A stretch of DNA of 64,000 nucleotides from Adineta steineri (Eukaryota; Rotifera; Eurotatoria; Adinetida; Adinetidae), in assembly GCA_905250115.1 (NCBI GenBank), contig CAJNOI010000190.1, positions 16,449-80,448 of the forward strand. Direction: 5' to 3'. Positions 11,560-23,311 of this stretch are shown in pieces. A program made the position numbers and the translations under genes. Positions within the stretch are counted from its first letter, which is position 1. Every line of letters starts with the position of its first letter. The notes beneath the pieces were generated by a model. The model searched no databases, had not been told where the DNA came from, and worked only from the letters and a program-made list of their open reading frames with translations.

Positions 11560-12195
11560 GGGCCCCCCCCCCGGGTCAAAAAATTTTTTTTTTCCAGAGC
11601 ACTCAATCTTAGTGAAATTTTTACTGAATATGTATCCGACCTTGGATAGTCTTCAGTAAAAAATTGAGCTCATAATATAGAGTTTTGCACGAGTTATCCT
11701 AATATTAAGGGTCAAAAGTAGGTCTTCGTAGTTCCAAGATTTTCTTCGCAGTTTTAATGATATCGATCTCGGGATAGCGCTAAAATGTGCAGAACACTTG
11801 TCTCTACAACCTAACAAAGCCGGTTTCTTGAAAAAAAAGAAAGTGTTTCCTGAAAAAGGTTTTTGGAAAAACTTGAGGTTATCTCTTTAGAAAACTCGAT
11901 TTTTTCATAACGAACTAGGGTGAAAACAGAAATTCCGGCTTTGTTAGGCTCTAGTACTGAGCTTTAGCTTTATTTTGAAACCTTCCCGAGCGTTCTAGCG
12001 CTCAAAATGGCGGAGAAATCTTGGAAATACGGACAGACAAAACATAAAAAACACTTTCGAGAAAAACGCAAAACAAGTTTTTACTTTGATTATCGAAATT
12101 TTTCTTCTAAAAAACTTGATATAGAGAAAAATTCAAATAGTTTCAATAATCGAGGTTTTTGAAAAAAAAAAATTTTTTTGACCCCGGGGGGGCCC
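11560..12195. mobile_element. Foldback MITE flanked by TTAA
   Basis: A 636-bp element starting GGGCCCCCCC and ending GGGGGGGCCC, flanked on both sides by TTAA (11556-11559 and 12196-12199). The outer 35 bp are near-perfect inverted repeats running into GGGTCAAAAAAAT. Inside, the two halves stay alignable as inverted copies (CCTAACAAAGCCGG at about 11810 against its complement near 11935), so the element can fold on itself. A TTAA target is typical of the piggyBac superfamily; no transposase is encoded. Confidence 0.75.
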
Positions 12196-12199
12196 TTAA

Positions 12200-13960
12200 C
12201 TAAAAATAAGATATCATCTATCATCGTCAATAAATGATTGACGTCAATGAATAAGTCATGACTAGTTTGATGTCTTTTTTTGTTTGACTCTGTTCAATAA
12301 TCTGCTTTGTTAGGACTCGTTTTTAATCACGTTCTTTATTTCTCTATGCGCAATAAGTATCTATGAGGAAAATGTTCTCCTTTGAATATTTCAATCTGTT
12401 TTTAATGGAAACTGATCAGATATATAAAAAATAAAAATATCCATCACAACGCAATGGATTTTTCTGAAGGACAACATGAAAATACATGAATTCTACTATA
12501 AATTCAATATTTGTAAGAATAATACTCTGACAATGGATGCATTTTATCAATTAGTAGCAATAGTTTTATTCAAACATAATTACAGTCGTGTAACTCAAAT
12601 CAATAATTTAATATTTCTTAAAATCCGACGGCGACGAGTCGGTCGTGTGAGTGAGTCAAAAGGCGATGATCAACCTCACCCAGCGCAATACGAACTGATC
12701 TATTCATTGGTACAATTCTGTAGCAGAGTTAAATGTTTCTCAATATTTTGGAATATCTCTCGAACCGTCCGACTGAAAATATTTAATTCCATTTTGTTGA
12801 TAGCAAATCTGAGAATGAGATTAGCAATTGATCATGACTTCAACAGAAACAAAGCTTCTATCCCATATCGTTCATGACCTACTTTGTTATTGATACATTA
12901 TTCCCGTTGATGCTATGAGCGATCGAGAAACTTATCAACAAATAGAAAAAATTCATGAACTTGAGAAGTAGTTTTTTGATTAAAAAGGAATATTTTAAAA
13001 TTAAGATTGAAAGAAATAGACAATGTTGATAATTAAAGTGGTATCAGATCGGTTTTTACAAAACTCTCAGCATTGTATTTTCTGATATGTCCAAACAGAG
13101 ATCTTATTATATATTGATATGAGATTACTTATGTATTAAAATTTTTTTCAAGTATTATACCAACATTCATTATTACATGATAAGCATAGAGCTACGTCCA
13201 TTTCTAACATTGTTTCTTTCTATCTACATCATTCTTTAGTCGTTTGAAACGAAAGCGACGACCATACATAGATAAGGATAACAATAGAAAAAAAAGTAGT
13301 CATCGATCATTTCTCATTCTTTCCCCTTTTTTTGTTTCTGTTTGCGCTTTCTTCCTTGACCGTTTCGCCTCACTAGCGATAGATAGTCGATCAGCGTTTA
13401 ATTTTCTCTCTTCGTTTTCTTATTCGTTCGCCATTATTCAGTTTCATGCTTTTAAACTAAAGCACGAATGAGTAGTCGTTCCATTATGTATAGTTCATTT
13501 ATCTTCGCGAATGTTGTGAATAGCTATTTTTGCACGAGCACGCATACTAAATAGCTCTTTTTATCAATGATAAGTGACGATGAATGATTTGTGAAGATTT
13601 TTGGCGTTAGGAATTTTCGAATGTTATGTCGATAGTATCGAATAATTTGAAATTACTATCATTATATTTTCTTCTTTCTTATTTATTTTAGGTATAATTT
13701 TTACTAATAAATTCGCGCACATCGATACTGAAAATACAAATTTTCTGTAAAATATAGTATGTACACCAAGGAGAGTTTTTATTTATTTTGAACTAAGTCG
13801 TCTAGGACGACTTTGTTGGTACAGTGTACAAAGATTTGTGATTTTGTATTAGTGTGTATACAAATCTGATTAAACAATTTGAAATTAATTTTATCTACAA
13901 CAATTTCATACGAATTTATTAGCTCCACATCTCAATATACTTTTTTTAATATCCCCATCA
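12200..13960. other. Gene-poor stretch, no supported gene
   Basis: Two open frames (12476-12877 and 13244-13471) are Arg/Ser/Lys-rich, without family resemblance, signal peptide or convincing splice sites, and are not called. The rest is AT-rich without recognised RNA genes. Confidence 0.4.
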
Positions 13961-13964
13961 AGGA

Positions 13965-14160
13965 TACGGATGGTATGGGATAGACTTTTCGTCCCACAGG
14001 TCGATGCAACTCATCCCATTCCATGGGACTCATTACAAAAAATATTTCTCCCGTTCCATGGAAGTCCTTGAAAGATAATATCAATCCCATCCTATGGGAC
14101 TCATTGAAAAATAGTATCTATCCCATCCCATGCAAATTCCTAATCCCCACACTTCCCATA
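13965..14160. repeat. Degenerate tandem repeat of about 55-60 bp
   Basis: Four diverged copies of a unit containing CCCATTCCATGGGACTCATT, each with an internal small palindrome (CCCAT..ATGGGA), separated by A/T-rich linkers. Lies just upstream of the secreted nuclease gene. Non-coding. Confidence 0.6.
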
Positions 14161-14372
14161 TCCCTGATTTCTTGGATATATATATAATACTGTTGATCGC
14201 TCCTCATAACAATAAATCGAGTATCCTCGCACATATTATCAAGACTTCTATTGAATAACTTTTATAGGAGTGATCAAATTCTGATTGTTCATACACTTAC
14301 ATTTTTTTTTATTGCAGATTATTTGTGAACGAAATTCAACAAAGATACATCATCGAAAAAGATAGTTGAGGT

Positions 14373-15233
14373 ATGTGGAAAAGTTTAACATTTGTATTAT
14401 TATCATTTGTCATTGGTGAGACATTTTGTGGACCAGTACGTCGAAAAGATCCAAACAAAATACATAGTTTAAAGTAAGCTATTGTTTTTTAACTAATTAA
14501 TTTGTATTTATCTTATGCAGTTCACTATGTCATATATTGAATTATGGAGAATTTAATGATCGTGGTATAAAGACATTTACACTGAATAGTCCTAATGAAC
14601 CCATCAAGAAATACCAAACTGGATACAGAAATCGAGTGGAATACGTTCGTGCAGGTATGATTGTTCTTCATAGTATTCTGAATTTTCAATCAGCTAATAT
14701 TGGTATGGAGAGTCAGAGTACCTTAAAATCTCTTGATTTTCTGACTTCTAGGAGTGAGTGTACAGTAGCTTGACTTTATAAATGTTACCTCCAATTCCTG
14801 ATTGTGAGAAATAGTTTCGAATGATGTTTTGGAGTTATAGTTTTTGAAATGCTTTATTTATTTTATTTTATTGAACATAGTCATTACCGTTCAAACTGTA
14901 CAGAGCAAAGGTTCAACAACCAATGACGCTACTCGAAAATTTGCACGGGCAATGGGAAAGCCAACAGATGATGCTGGTCATATTATTGGGAATAATTTAG
15001 GTGGTACTGGTCGAAATGTCTATAATATTTTCCCACAAAGTCCTAATATCAATCGAGGTGCATGGAGTCAAGAAGAGAAGGACATTCGTAATTTAGTCTT
15101 GACTACAAAACAACCTATTGAAGTTGTTGTTCAACTATATTATCCAACGACAACAGCAACAAGACCAAATCGTTTCACATACCGGGCAGGTTATAACAAT
15201 GCTTGTCATTCAGCTAATGTCATCAATCCTTAA
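14373..15233 (+). CDS. Secreted DNA/RNA non-specific endonuclease-like protein
   Basis: Three exons, 14373..14473, 14521..14654 and 14881..15233, all GT-AG with closing phases, giving 195 residues. Residues 1-19 form a signal peptide (MWKSLTFVLLSFVIGETFC). The C-terminal part carries the motif DAGHIIGNNLGG (His at about 112), followed by an Asn-containing NIFPQSPNINRGAW block and an acidic EE. This matches the beta-beta-alpha metal nuclease layout of the DNA/RNA non-specific endonuclease group (Endonuclea_NS_2-like), where His is the general base and Asn binds the metal. It would act outside the cell or in the gut or vacuole on nucleic acid. The first half (about residues 20-78) has no recognised domain. 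Such domains are most common in bacteria, so acquisition by transfer followed by intron gain is possible. Confidence 0.75.
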
Positions 15234-16010
15234 TGATCCTATCTTCTCATCATACAGACTTTATTTCTTTTTGCTTATTTTGTTTCTGTTGTTTATCTTC
15301 TTAATACTAATAAAAACATACTAATATTGATCTTTTGCATGTTGATTTGTTGCTTGCATAATGAGAACAATCTGGCTTTATTACTTTAGGAGGCTATTCT
15401 ATATTCTGATTATTAATCTAAATATTTTTATGTTAAAAATAAACATGAATATTCATAGAAAGATCTATAAATATGAGAATGAGGTCGATATTAGAAACTA
15501 TTCTGACTATATGTTTAAATTTTGAATGCATCAAGACTTAATACTCCAAAGTTAAAGTATTTTCTATGCCAGAGCGATATATTTTTAAGATCTATTCTTT
15601 ACTCTCTAAATTTAAGCTCCAATGAATAGATCTGCAATTTTGAAATACCAAATCTAATTGTAAATATCTAAATTATACTTCTGAGACGATTATATAACGA
15701 AGTTGTAATTTTATTAGCACGATATCTACATAAATGACGTTTATTAATTATGATGAAGCATTTTAATTGATATAAAACTTGTAAAATATCGTCACAATGA
15801 TCCACTTACAAAAATACTTTATATGTATTCTTACGACATCTTGAGGGTATAAATATTCTATTTCATCTATACCCTATAGTTTCCACTTGTCCATAATATA
15901 TACTGGATATAAAAGATAAATGTGTTTGTATGTGTCACAGATATACAATGATAAAAGAATAAGAATATTCTGCTTTTTTTAACCCATATTATATGAAAAA
16001 TATATAGACT
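15234..16010. other. Intergenic, nothing recognised
   Basis: AT-rich. Likely holds the polyadenylation region of the nuclease gene (AATAAA at 15308-15313). No gene or repeat called. Confidence 0.4.
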
Positions 16011-16888
16011 AGTGGCGTAACCAGAAATTTAAAGGTGATGGGGCTCAGCCCCAAAACCAGAAATGGACAACTCAGTTCGAAAAATGACGACCTCAATTTA
16101 ACTCAATTCCATTCATTAACTTAGTTGAATTGAATTGAGTACAACTATTTAGTATAACTGAATTGAATTGAATTAATTCACTTTTTTCTGCTGAGTTGCC
16201 CAGCTCTGCCCAAAACTGTCTAGTCTTTTGGATTTTTTGATTGTCAAGTTTAGTAACTAAAAAAGCTTATCAGCGCAACCCCGTTGGGGCTAAAAATGTG
16301 GAACTCACGTATGTTCGCATCAAAATATCTGATCATGCTTAAGCGCTTTGTCTTCTTTTTTTGCTCAAATTTAGTTAATTTATAGCTATTTTTGACAATT
16401 TTTGGTTATTTATATTAAACTTGCGGCAGTATATAGCTATTTTTAGCTATTTGTCATTATTTTCATAAAAATTCCCGCAATTTATAGCCATCTTCGTTAT
16501 TTTTTTTTATTAAATTTGTAGTAATTTATGGCTATTTTTAACTATTTTTGCTTATTTTTATTAAAATTCTACTAATTTATAGCTGTATTTAACCATTTTG
16601 CTTATATTTTATAGAAAATTCCGCAATTTACAGCTATTTTTAACGCTTTTTTAGTATTTTTATTAACATTTTAGCAATTTATAGCTATTTTTAATGATTT
16701 TTGCGTATTTTTATTGAATTCGGGGGGGGGGGGGGGGGGGGGGGGGGGCCTGGGAAACTTGAACTTAAAACTTACACTCACGATTTTCTTCGAAAACTTA
16801 CGTGAGTTCCACAAAATCCGGGTGATGGGGCTTAAACACTCGGTGATGGGGCTAAGCCCCATCTGGCCCCCCCCTGGTTACGCCACTA
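16011..16888. mobile_element. TIR element with 9-bp target duplication
   Basis: Starts AGTGGCGTAACCAG and ends CTGGTTACGCCACTA; both sides are followed by ATATAGACT (16002-16010 and 16889-16897), a 9-bp target-site duplication. Subterminal copies of GGTGATGGGGCT.AGCCCC occur in both halves. The interior (about 16370-16715) is a degenerate tandem array of an about 60-bp unit containing TTTATAGCTATTTTTA, followed by a run of 27 G (16722-16748). No coding capacity. A 9-bp duplication would fit a Mutator-type element, but the family is not settled. Confidence 0.7.
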
Positions 16889-16897
16889 ATATAGACT

Positions 16898-17880
16898 ATT
16901 TTTTCGTTCTTATATGAAAATGAAGACATGTTCAAATTGATGTTATCTATAAGTATGTTTCTCTCTCTTTTATTCGAGTATCATAAAAATAAGCATTGAC
17001 AACGGCTGGAATTGTAATCGAAAGTGATACGATTATAACTAAATCTCAAGATAACGAAACTTACGTTTTTAGCATGCTCTTTGAAGAGAAGCACATAATG
17101 AATGAAATCAATCAATACCGTCTCTTTAGTCTAATCCTATACACTCTGTAGGCAAAGACAATAATCATGATTAATTTTTCATTATTTAAAAGTATTTTGT
17201 TCAAAGTAACACTCGTCAACTAGATAATGACTTCGAAGAATCAAAGTATGATATTCTCAGAAACGACACATAGAAATGATAAAACTCTTGAATTCGATTG
17301 CTCTTGAGGGTCTAAATCTTCGCACAACTCACGTACTTAAATTACTGTTTAATTGTTTCTGTGCATCATAGTTGAATTGAATTATTGCGGATAATCTTTA
17401 CATGATCTGACAATAAGTTATTATATGAAATCATTACATATTCAAAAGAAATGTGTGAGCAAATATAATTCATTTTTCTTTCGCATATTTTAAATATCAA
17501 AATCACAAATCTTCTTTTCAATAAGTTGACCTTTGTTTTCGAAGGCACGCTCTTTGATGAAACTTGCAACGGAAATGACACATTATTGCACAGAACTCAA
17601 ATTTATCGTCAATATGAGAACCAACAAAACTGAACTTTTGTATTTCTATCAGCATTTGTTTGAAACAACATTTGAATCGATAGTAGAAAATGGACTTGCA
17701 AATGACTTTGTACATTTGTAAATAGGAGAGAGAAATACATTCGTATTTACTTTCAACCTATACTTTCATAGTTGAACACTATATCATCGATCGAATAATA
17801 TATATCTGCCTTCTAGATCCGTTACTTAAATATTGAATAGAATCGTGTGGAATAGTTTTATTAAGGAGAAGTAATCATTT
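16898..17880. other. Intergenic, no supported gene
   Basis: Overlapping open frames on both strands near 17366-17721 have no family match, no consistent codon pattern and no splice support. Confidence 0.4.
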
Positions 17881-17918
17881 TGATAGGAGGACTAACTAGA
17901 GAAGAGCAAAAAAATTGT

Positions 17919-18208
17919 TTAGTTATCGCAGCTGCCAGCGATAGATTGCCAGCTTCCATTCACTTTGCATTTGCAGTATGCGTAAGCAATTCCTCGACAT
18001 GAACCAGTTACAGCTCCTATATTCTTGCCGATGCAATTGGATTCACAACGCGCCGAATTCCATGGACATCCGCAGGTACCAGCCGAAGCTACATCTATAA
18101 GGTAGAAGGATATTTATGTTTACAAGCTCTTAAAATCATTTTTCACATACCAAGTGTAGTTCCAAGAATGAGAACGAGTACGACGAGAAGAACGAGAGTA
18201 CGAGCCAT
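17919..18208 (-). CDS. Small secreted cysteine-rich, defensin-like peptide
   Basis: Two exons, complement(18151..18208) and complement(17919..18094), separated by a 56-nt GT-AG intron, encode 77 residues. The N-terminus is a strong signal peptide (MARTLVLLVVLVLILGTTL). The mature part holds eight cysteines with spacing C-x-C, then C-x3-C, then G-x-C and C-x-C (RCESNC ... GSC ... YCKC) and a final Cys. The CxxxC ... GxC ... CxC pattern is that of the CS-alpha-beta fold of invertebrate and plant defensins, with two additional cysteines. An extracellular antimicrobial role is inferred; other small disulfide-rich folds remain possible. It is isolated, with no operon-like context. No paralog is visible in this window. 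Confidence 0.65.
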
Positions 18209-18306
18209 AATAATGTATTTTGTTTGATTTCGAAATAAAATATAATTTGGATTTGTATTGAATAGCTTATAGAAACATCATTTATATACTTGTCTGCCTA
18301 TCAAGA

Positions 18307-19123
18307 GTATTACTTGATCTTTACTTTATAAATAAAGATTATTTTTATCTTCATTTTAAAGATAAAGATAATCTTTATTTGCAAAAAATAAAATTAAAAT
18401 AAAAGATAAAGATATATTTTTTCATGCAATAAGTACATCTACAAATAACACGCGATGCAAAAGTATTTGCACAAATGTCTGAGTCTGTTAAACCATATCA
18501 CCAATCTTGAAACCAGTCAATTGTTTTTTATCAAAGTTGATGTAGGTAGAGTTTTTCAAATGCTGCATTTTTGCGCTGGTTTTTTTGTAGTAATCCATTT
18601 TATTTAGCTTAAACTAATTGAGAAACATGAGATTTTCTAGTTGCAAAGACGTTTTTACAGGTGAACGGTTTTTGCCTATTTTTTCTTCACAGTTCCATTT
18701 CAGAGTGTGCTCTTTCGAATAAAAAATATTGACTGGTTTCGAGAATGGTGATATGATTTAACAGACTCAGACATTTGTGCAAATACTTTTGCACCGCATA
18801 TTACTCTGTATAACAAGAGAATACATTTATTAATGCACTTTTTTATCATCATCATCATCATCATTTTCATATGATATATCATCAAAAAAAAGGATCCCAC
18901 AAGAACCGATATATATATGAAGTGCTTTTATATATTACAGGTAACTACATAATATCATAATTTTGTGAGTTACTCTAAAAAAATAAAAAAATACGCTACG
19001 ATAGAAAAAAAATCTTTATCCTTTATTTTATCTTTGTTTTCGAAAATAAAGAAAAACTTTATATTTATTTTATAAAGATAAAGATTATCTTTGTTGTAAA
19101 GTAAAATGAAGATAAAGTAATAC
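18307..19123. mobile_element. Foldback element, about 0.8 kb
   Basis: The ends are inverted copies starting GTATTACTT..ATCTT and continuing about 80 bp through AAAGATAATCTTTATTT. A second inverted block pairs 18450-18535 (GCAAAAGTATTTGCACAAAT, then AGTCTGTTAAACCATATCAC) with 18715-18800. The central loop is 18540-18700. No transposase and no clear target duplication. An (ATC)n run lies at about 18848-18866. Confidence 0.6.
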
Positions 19124-21230
19124 CCATACGGTCTAGACAGAAAGTGAAGTTTTTAACATTTCACTTGTATTTTTTTTTGCATATAACCGTAAATCTTAAT
19201 TTACGATGTTTCTTTTGAAAATATATAAGAAAAAAATGGCACGCAATTATTCTAATGGACAACATCCAATAAATGTTACTCATTCTCTGTAGAACTATTT
19301 TTGTCATACTGTTAAATGAAAGAAAAAAAATCCAATAATGACGGATTATATTAATTTTAGTAAAGTTCTATGAAATTCTCGATTGGTTTTAAAGCTGAAT
19401 CACTGATAAGTTTAAAAGAATACGATTTAATTTCTTTTTAATTTGATTCTCTAATGGTTTAATCAAATAAAATATTTTAATTTCAAGAATTATTCAGGTA
19501 GATCGTCAATGTAGAGGTAGACTAAAGTATCGTACGGCTTACAAGATAATTCAAAATGTTGGAAGGATTTGAGATGAATGAAATAAGTGTCGTTTATTGA
19601 AGAAATACTACTGATATAACTCGAGTAAGAATCATGGATATAAAAATAAACTATAATATTTTTGGTTATCGTAAATAAATCCCGGTGCACTGTAATTAAT
19701 CGTTGTTTATTCGATATTCGATCCTATTCTGCGGAATGATACTAAATATTTGTGTTGAAGTTCGAAAAACGTAATTAAAAGCGGCAACAATAGATATTCT
19801 CACAGTATACCTTACGCGCACTCTACAATTGCAGTAAATCAGACGAAAATTAAATGTACTTATCTATCGCGACTTCTATGTTAATTCTAAACTTTAATAT
19901 TTATAGAATATATAATTAATAATTATGTTCATGTTGGTAAATGAGATCAACATATCTCTTTCACATTGTCTCGGATTCCATATGATAAACGTCATCATTG
20001 TACTGCGTATTAACATACTATAGAATATTTTTCCAGTTGAAAGTATTAACAAGAAAGTGGATATTCTTCGTGAGAGAAAAAATTATCGGTTGTTTTCTAC
20101 AATATAGAAAAATAAGTATTCATGTTCCCGAAGAGAATAAAAAAGAGTATGTCATTCATTTCCTTTCTCTCCATTTAGATGTTAGTCATCGCTTCTACTA
20201 TACATAGTAATAGAAACATAAAATAGAGAATATTCAATGTAGTATATGTGTATATCAATATGAGACAGTTACACATCCGGCACTAGTACTCACTTCCCTT
20301 CACATGCACACTCTGACGTTATTACTGATTTTTCAATTTCTTTAAAAACAATTTTTCTAAAATATTAAGCATTTTCGGAGTAATTAAAATTCCATGAATG
20401 AATAATAATTAAAGCCGATTTTCTACAAAGTAATATTCAAAGAATTTCACAAGAACTTTTTGTAGCTAAAATTTTCTGATCCACTTTCAGTAACATTTAA
20501 TCTAGGCTAATCCGATAGATTTTGACAATTAAATGCATTGAAGATGAAAACAAATGAATTTATTTTCATCTTTAATGTATTTATTTGAGTAATTTCACTA
20601 GGGTGTGTTGCTGATTTAGAAAAAAGAAAAGGAACATTATAGAATTGTTAACTGTTAAAAAGAATGACTTTTAGATCGTTGGAATATATAATTTCAAGAA
20701 CGAGTACTAATCTAATCTATCAATGAAAGTTAATATAGTGTAAAAAATTAAAATATTTATGCTTTAGACAGCTACGCGTATGACGTCGGAAAAATTATCT
20801 TGTCGTCAACATTGATTAAAAAATACGCAAAGGATAGAATGAAAACAGAACTCTTTTGGCAGTTCAGTGTTGACTTGTTAACCGCCACTGCGCTTTTGTA
20901 CTAAGTTCTTTTTCATAATTACACAACAGAAAAACGTACCATGCATCTGCTTTAATAAAATTTTCTAATCCAGAGGCAACATATTGCCTGCATATACATC
21001 TCTGTTTTTACCATCACAATATTCTGACTTTTCTCTTGTCTCAAACAGAAAATTTTCAGAGTGCATTTCTCGATTGAGTTTTTCAGTTCTCTGAGAAAAG
21101 CAGATAGTAGAACTTCGCAAGGAAGAACTCTTTAATATTCCTTGCACGAAGATTTATGAGACGTCTTAATACGAGCGATACATGAAAAGATAGGTGTGCG
21201 TCATTGAAACGAAATAATAAGTAAAACATA
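19124..21230. other. Gene-free intergenic region, about 2.1 kb
   Basis: AT-rich. Open frames at 19490-19690, 19998-20207 and 20965-21268 are short, overlap on opposite strands and show no family features. It should contain the promoter of the GPCR that follows. Confidence 0.4.
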
Positions 21231-21299
21231 TTGTCTGCATTTTTTATGCTGATCATTTCTTTTATCATTATAGATAACGACTGTTGCTCACTCTACCTG

Positions 21300-22391
21300 A
21301 TGTCTACGATCGCTGATACTCTCATCATTGTACAACAAACAATTACTCGCTATATTTTTCCTGTTTTTCTCGTATTAGGTAATTTCGGTAATCTGGTTTG
21401 CATTGCTATCTTTTCCCAAAAACACCATCGACGTAGTTCTTGTTCGATGTACTTGTTTGCTGCTGCTATGTGTAGTCTCATAGGTGTTAATTGGGGACTT
21501 GGCACTAATACCTATGCTTTCTATCAACCACCAGACCCATTCATTAAGTCACTCACTCTCTGTCGTATTCGAGGTTATATTTTGCAAGCATCTTCGATTC
21601 TTCATCGTACGTTGACTGTATTGGCATGTGCAGATCGATATGCAATGAGTTCGACTCAAGCCACCACGCGTAAGTTTAGTACACCAAAAATGGCATTGAA
21701 AATGATCTTCGGTGTCACTCTTTTATGTATGCTCATTTCAATTCATTTGCCGATTTTAGAGACTATCGAAAACAGTCGATGCGGTACTTTTGGAGCTTAT
21801 GGATTCTTTTTCAGTATCTATCTCATTTGCATTTATGGTGTTATTATACCGAGTCTCGCAATTCTCTTCAGTGTTCTCATCCTGAAAAATCTGAAAGCGG
21901 TTCGTACTCGTGTTCAACCACTTCAAGGAACAAACAATGCGCCACAGCATATTTTATTGAAACGCGATATGAATATGTTGAGACTTGCGTTTGCTGAAGT
22001 AATGGTCGGTATTCTTCTCAACTTTTTATATCCAGCCAATTCCTTGTACACAATATTGACAAGTAATGTACCGAATAAGAGTCGAGATCGCACTCAGATC
22101 GAAGCATTCGTTAATTTTCTTGGACTTATTGTCTTGTTTTATCTAAATTATTGTATTACGTTCTATCTATACCTGGCTATATCCAAACCCTTTCGTCAAG
22201 AGATCAAACGGCTCGTCACCAAGTACATCAAACGATCAAAACGAGAACAGACAAATGTCATTACTGGTCTGATACCTCTACGACAACGAGAAACACACTT
22301 GAGGTTGGGTGAGAGTAAGTTTGGTAATAATCAATCAAATTCTCACCCACAAGCACATCCTCAAGAAACAGTAAATACAAAACATACTTGA
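21300..22391 (+). CDS. Class A GPCR
   Basis: Single exon; from the ATG at 21300 it encodes 363 residues. That start was chosen because it gives a short N-terminus before TM1, as in related receptors; the frame extends 23 codons upstream to another ATG at 21231, but an acceptor-like TTATAG lies between them. Seven hydrophobic segments are visible: TM1 with LGNFGNLV, TM3 ending ADRYAMSS (canonical DRY), a Cys pair at the top of TM3 (LCRIRGY) and in ECL2 (SRCGTF), and TM7 ending LNYCITFYLYLAISKPFRQEI (NPxxY not conserved). The basic cytoplasmic tail is rich in Arg, His and Gln. Ligand unknown; divergent peptide- or chemoreceptor-like. A hairpin lies about 95 bp beyond the stop. Confidence 0.85.
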   Translation: MSTIADTLIIVQQTITRYIFPVFLVLGNFGNLVCIAIFSQKHHRRSSCSMYLFAAAMCSLIGVNWGLGTNTYAFYQPPDPFIKSLTLCRIRGYILQASSILHRTLTVLACADRYAMSSTQATTRKFSTPKMALKMIFGVTLLCMLISIHLPILETIENSRCGTFGAYGFFFSIYLICIYGVIIPSLAILFSVLILKNLKAVRTRVQPLQGTNNAPQHILLKRDMNMLRLAFAEVMVGILLNFLYPANSLYTILTSNVPNKSRDRTQIEAFVNFLGLIVLFYLNYCITFYLYLAISKPFRQEIKRLVTKYIKRSKREQTNVITGLIPLRQRETHLRLGESKFGNNQSNSHPQAHPQETVNTKHT

Positions 22392-22485
22392 TCACATCAT
22401 TATAAAATGGAAATGATCGTAATTTGACTTACTTTTGATTTTTTTTGTGATTCTTTTATTCGCTTATATATTATATTTAGATTCT

Positions 22486-22540
22486 TCTTGAGAGTGGTTG
22501 TGGGAGACGAATATAATATCTACACCCACACCCTCAAGAT
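22486..22540. repeat. Telomere-like hairpin downstream of GPCR
   Basis: CTTGAGAGTGGTTGTGGGAGA faces TCTACACCCACACCCTCAAGAT across about 10 bp. One of the most symmetrical members of the family, 95 bp after a stop codon. Confidence 0.65.
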
Positions 22541-23311
22541 GATTAACATTTCTTTTTTAAATGTATTTAGTAGAATTAGTAACGCTACTGCAGTAGTCGT
22601 TCGGCTACTAAAAAACTCATACTCTTCTCACAAAATACAAAATCTGATATTTTGATAAAGTATGAGTATAATTCGGATCTATCTAGATGCGTGCTAGACC
22701 CAAAATAAAGCTCACTTAATATGGAATTAGTTTTGCGTGATTGTCACACAGCATGTATAATCTGATAACTCTACCAATTTGCCGTACACGCACATACAAG
22801 AACTCAACTGAATTAATGTGCAATTTCCGCGAATAAGATATATGGTACATTACAAAAACTTTTTTTACCTCCTTCCTCTAAATGCCTCAGTTTGAACTCA
22901 ATTATTAATTACGTATACTAAGTATAAAAGAAATGATAGATTACAACAAAGCACTAGACTTAGAAGGCTAAAATTTTGCACATCGTCCTAAATATGTATG
23001 AACATTATATCTGTAGAATTATTTACATTCAAAAAACCATCTAAATATTTTCGCTTGTTTAGATAATACGCATATTTTTCTTTTTTAATTAAAATAATCC
23101 AGCCATAAATACCGGTGATACTTTTTTTATTAGCGGAAATATATGTCGTGTATAAATTAATTTGATAGTAGGCGACAAACGCAAAAAAGCTTTTATATTT
23201 ACAATCAAATAGAATCATCTTTAAATTCGTCACGATCCAAGACTACACTTAATCTTTATAAACAATAAACTTTAAACGTTTTATTTAAATCTTATTTACA
23301 AACGGTAATCT
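22541..23311. other. Intergenic, nothing recognised
   Basis: AT-rich; an 81-codon minus-strand open frame at 22988-23233 has no family features. Confidence 0.4.

Noticed and set aside
12476..12877. 133-codon plus-strand frame
   Set aside because: No domain, unusual composition and no supporting signals; could not be separated from chance.
16671..16917. Open frames with poly-Pro and poly-Gly runs on both strands
   Set aside because: They are translations of the 27-G homopolymer within the TIR element.
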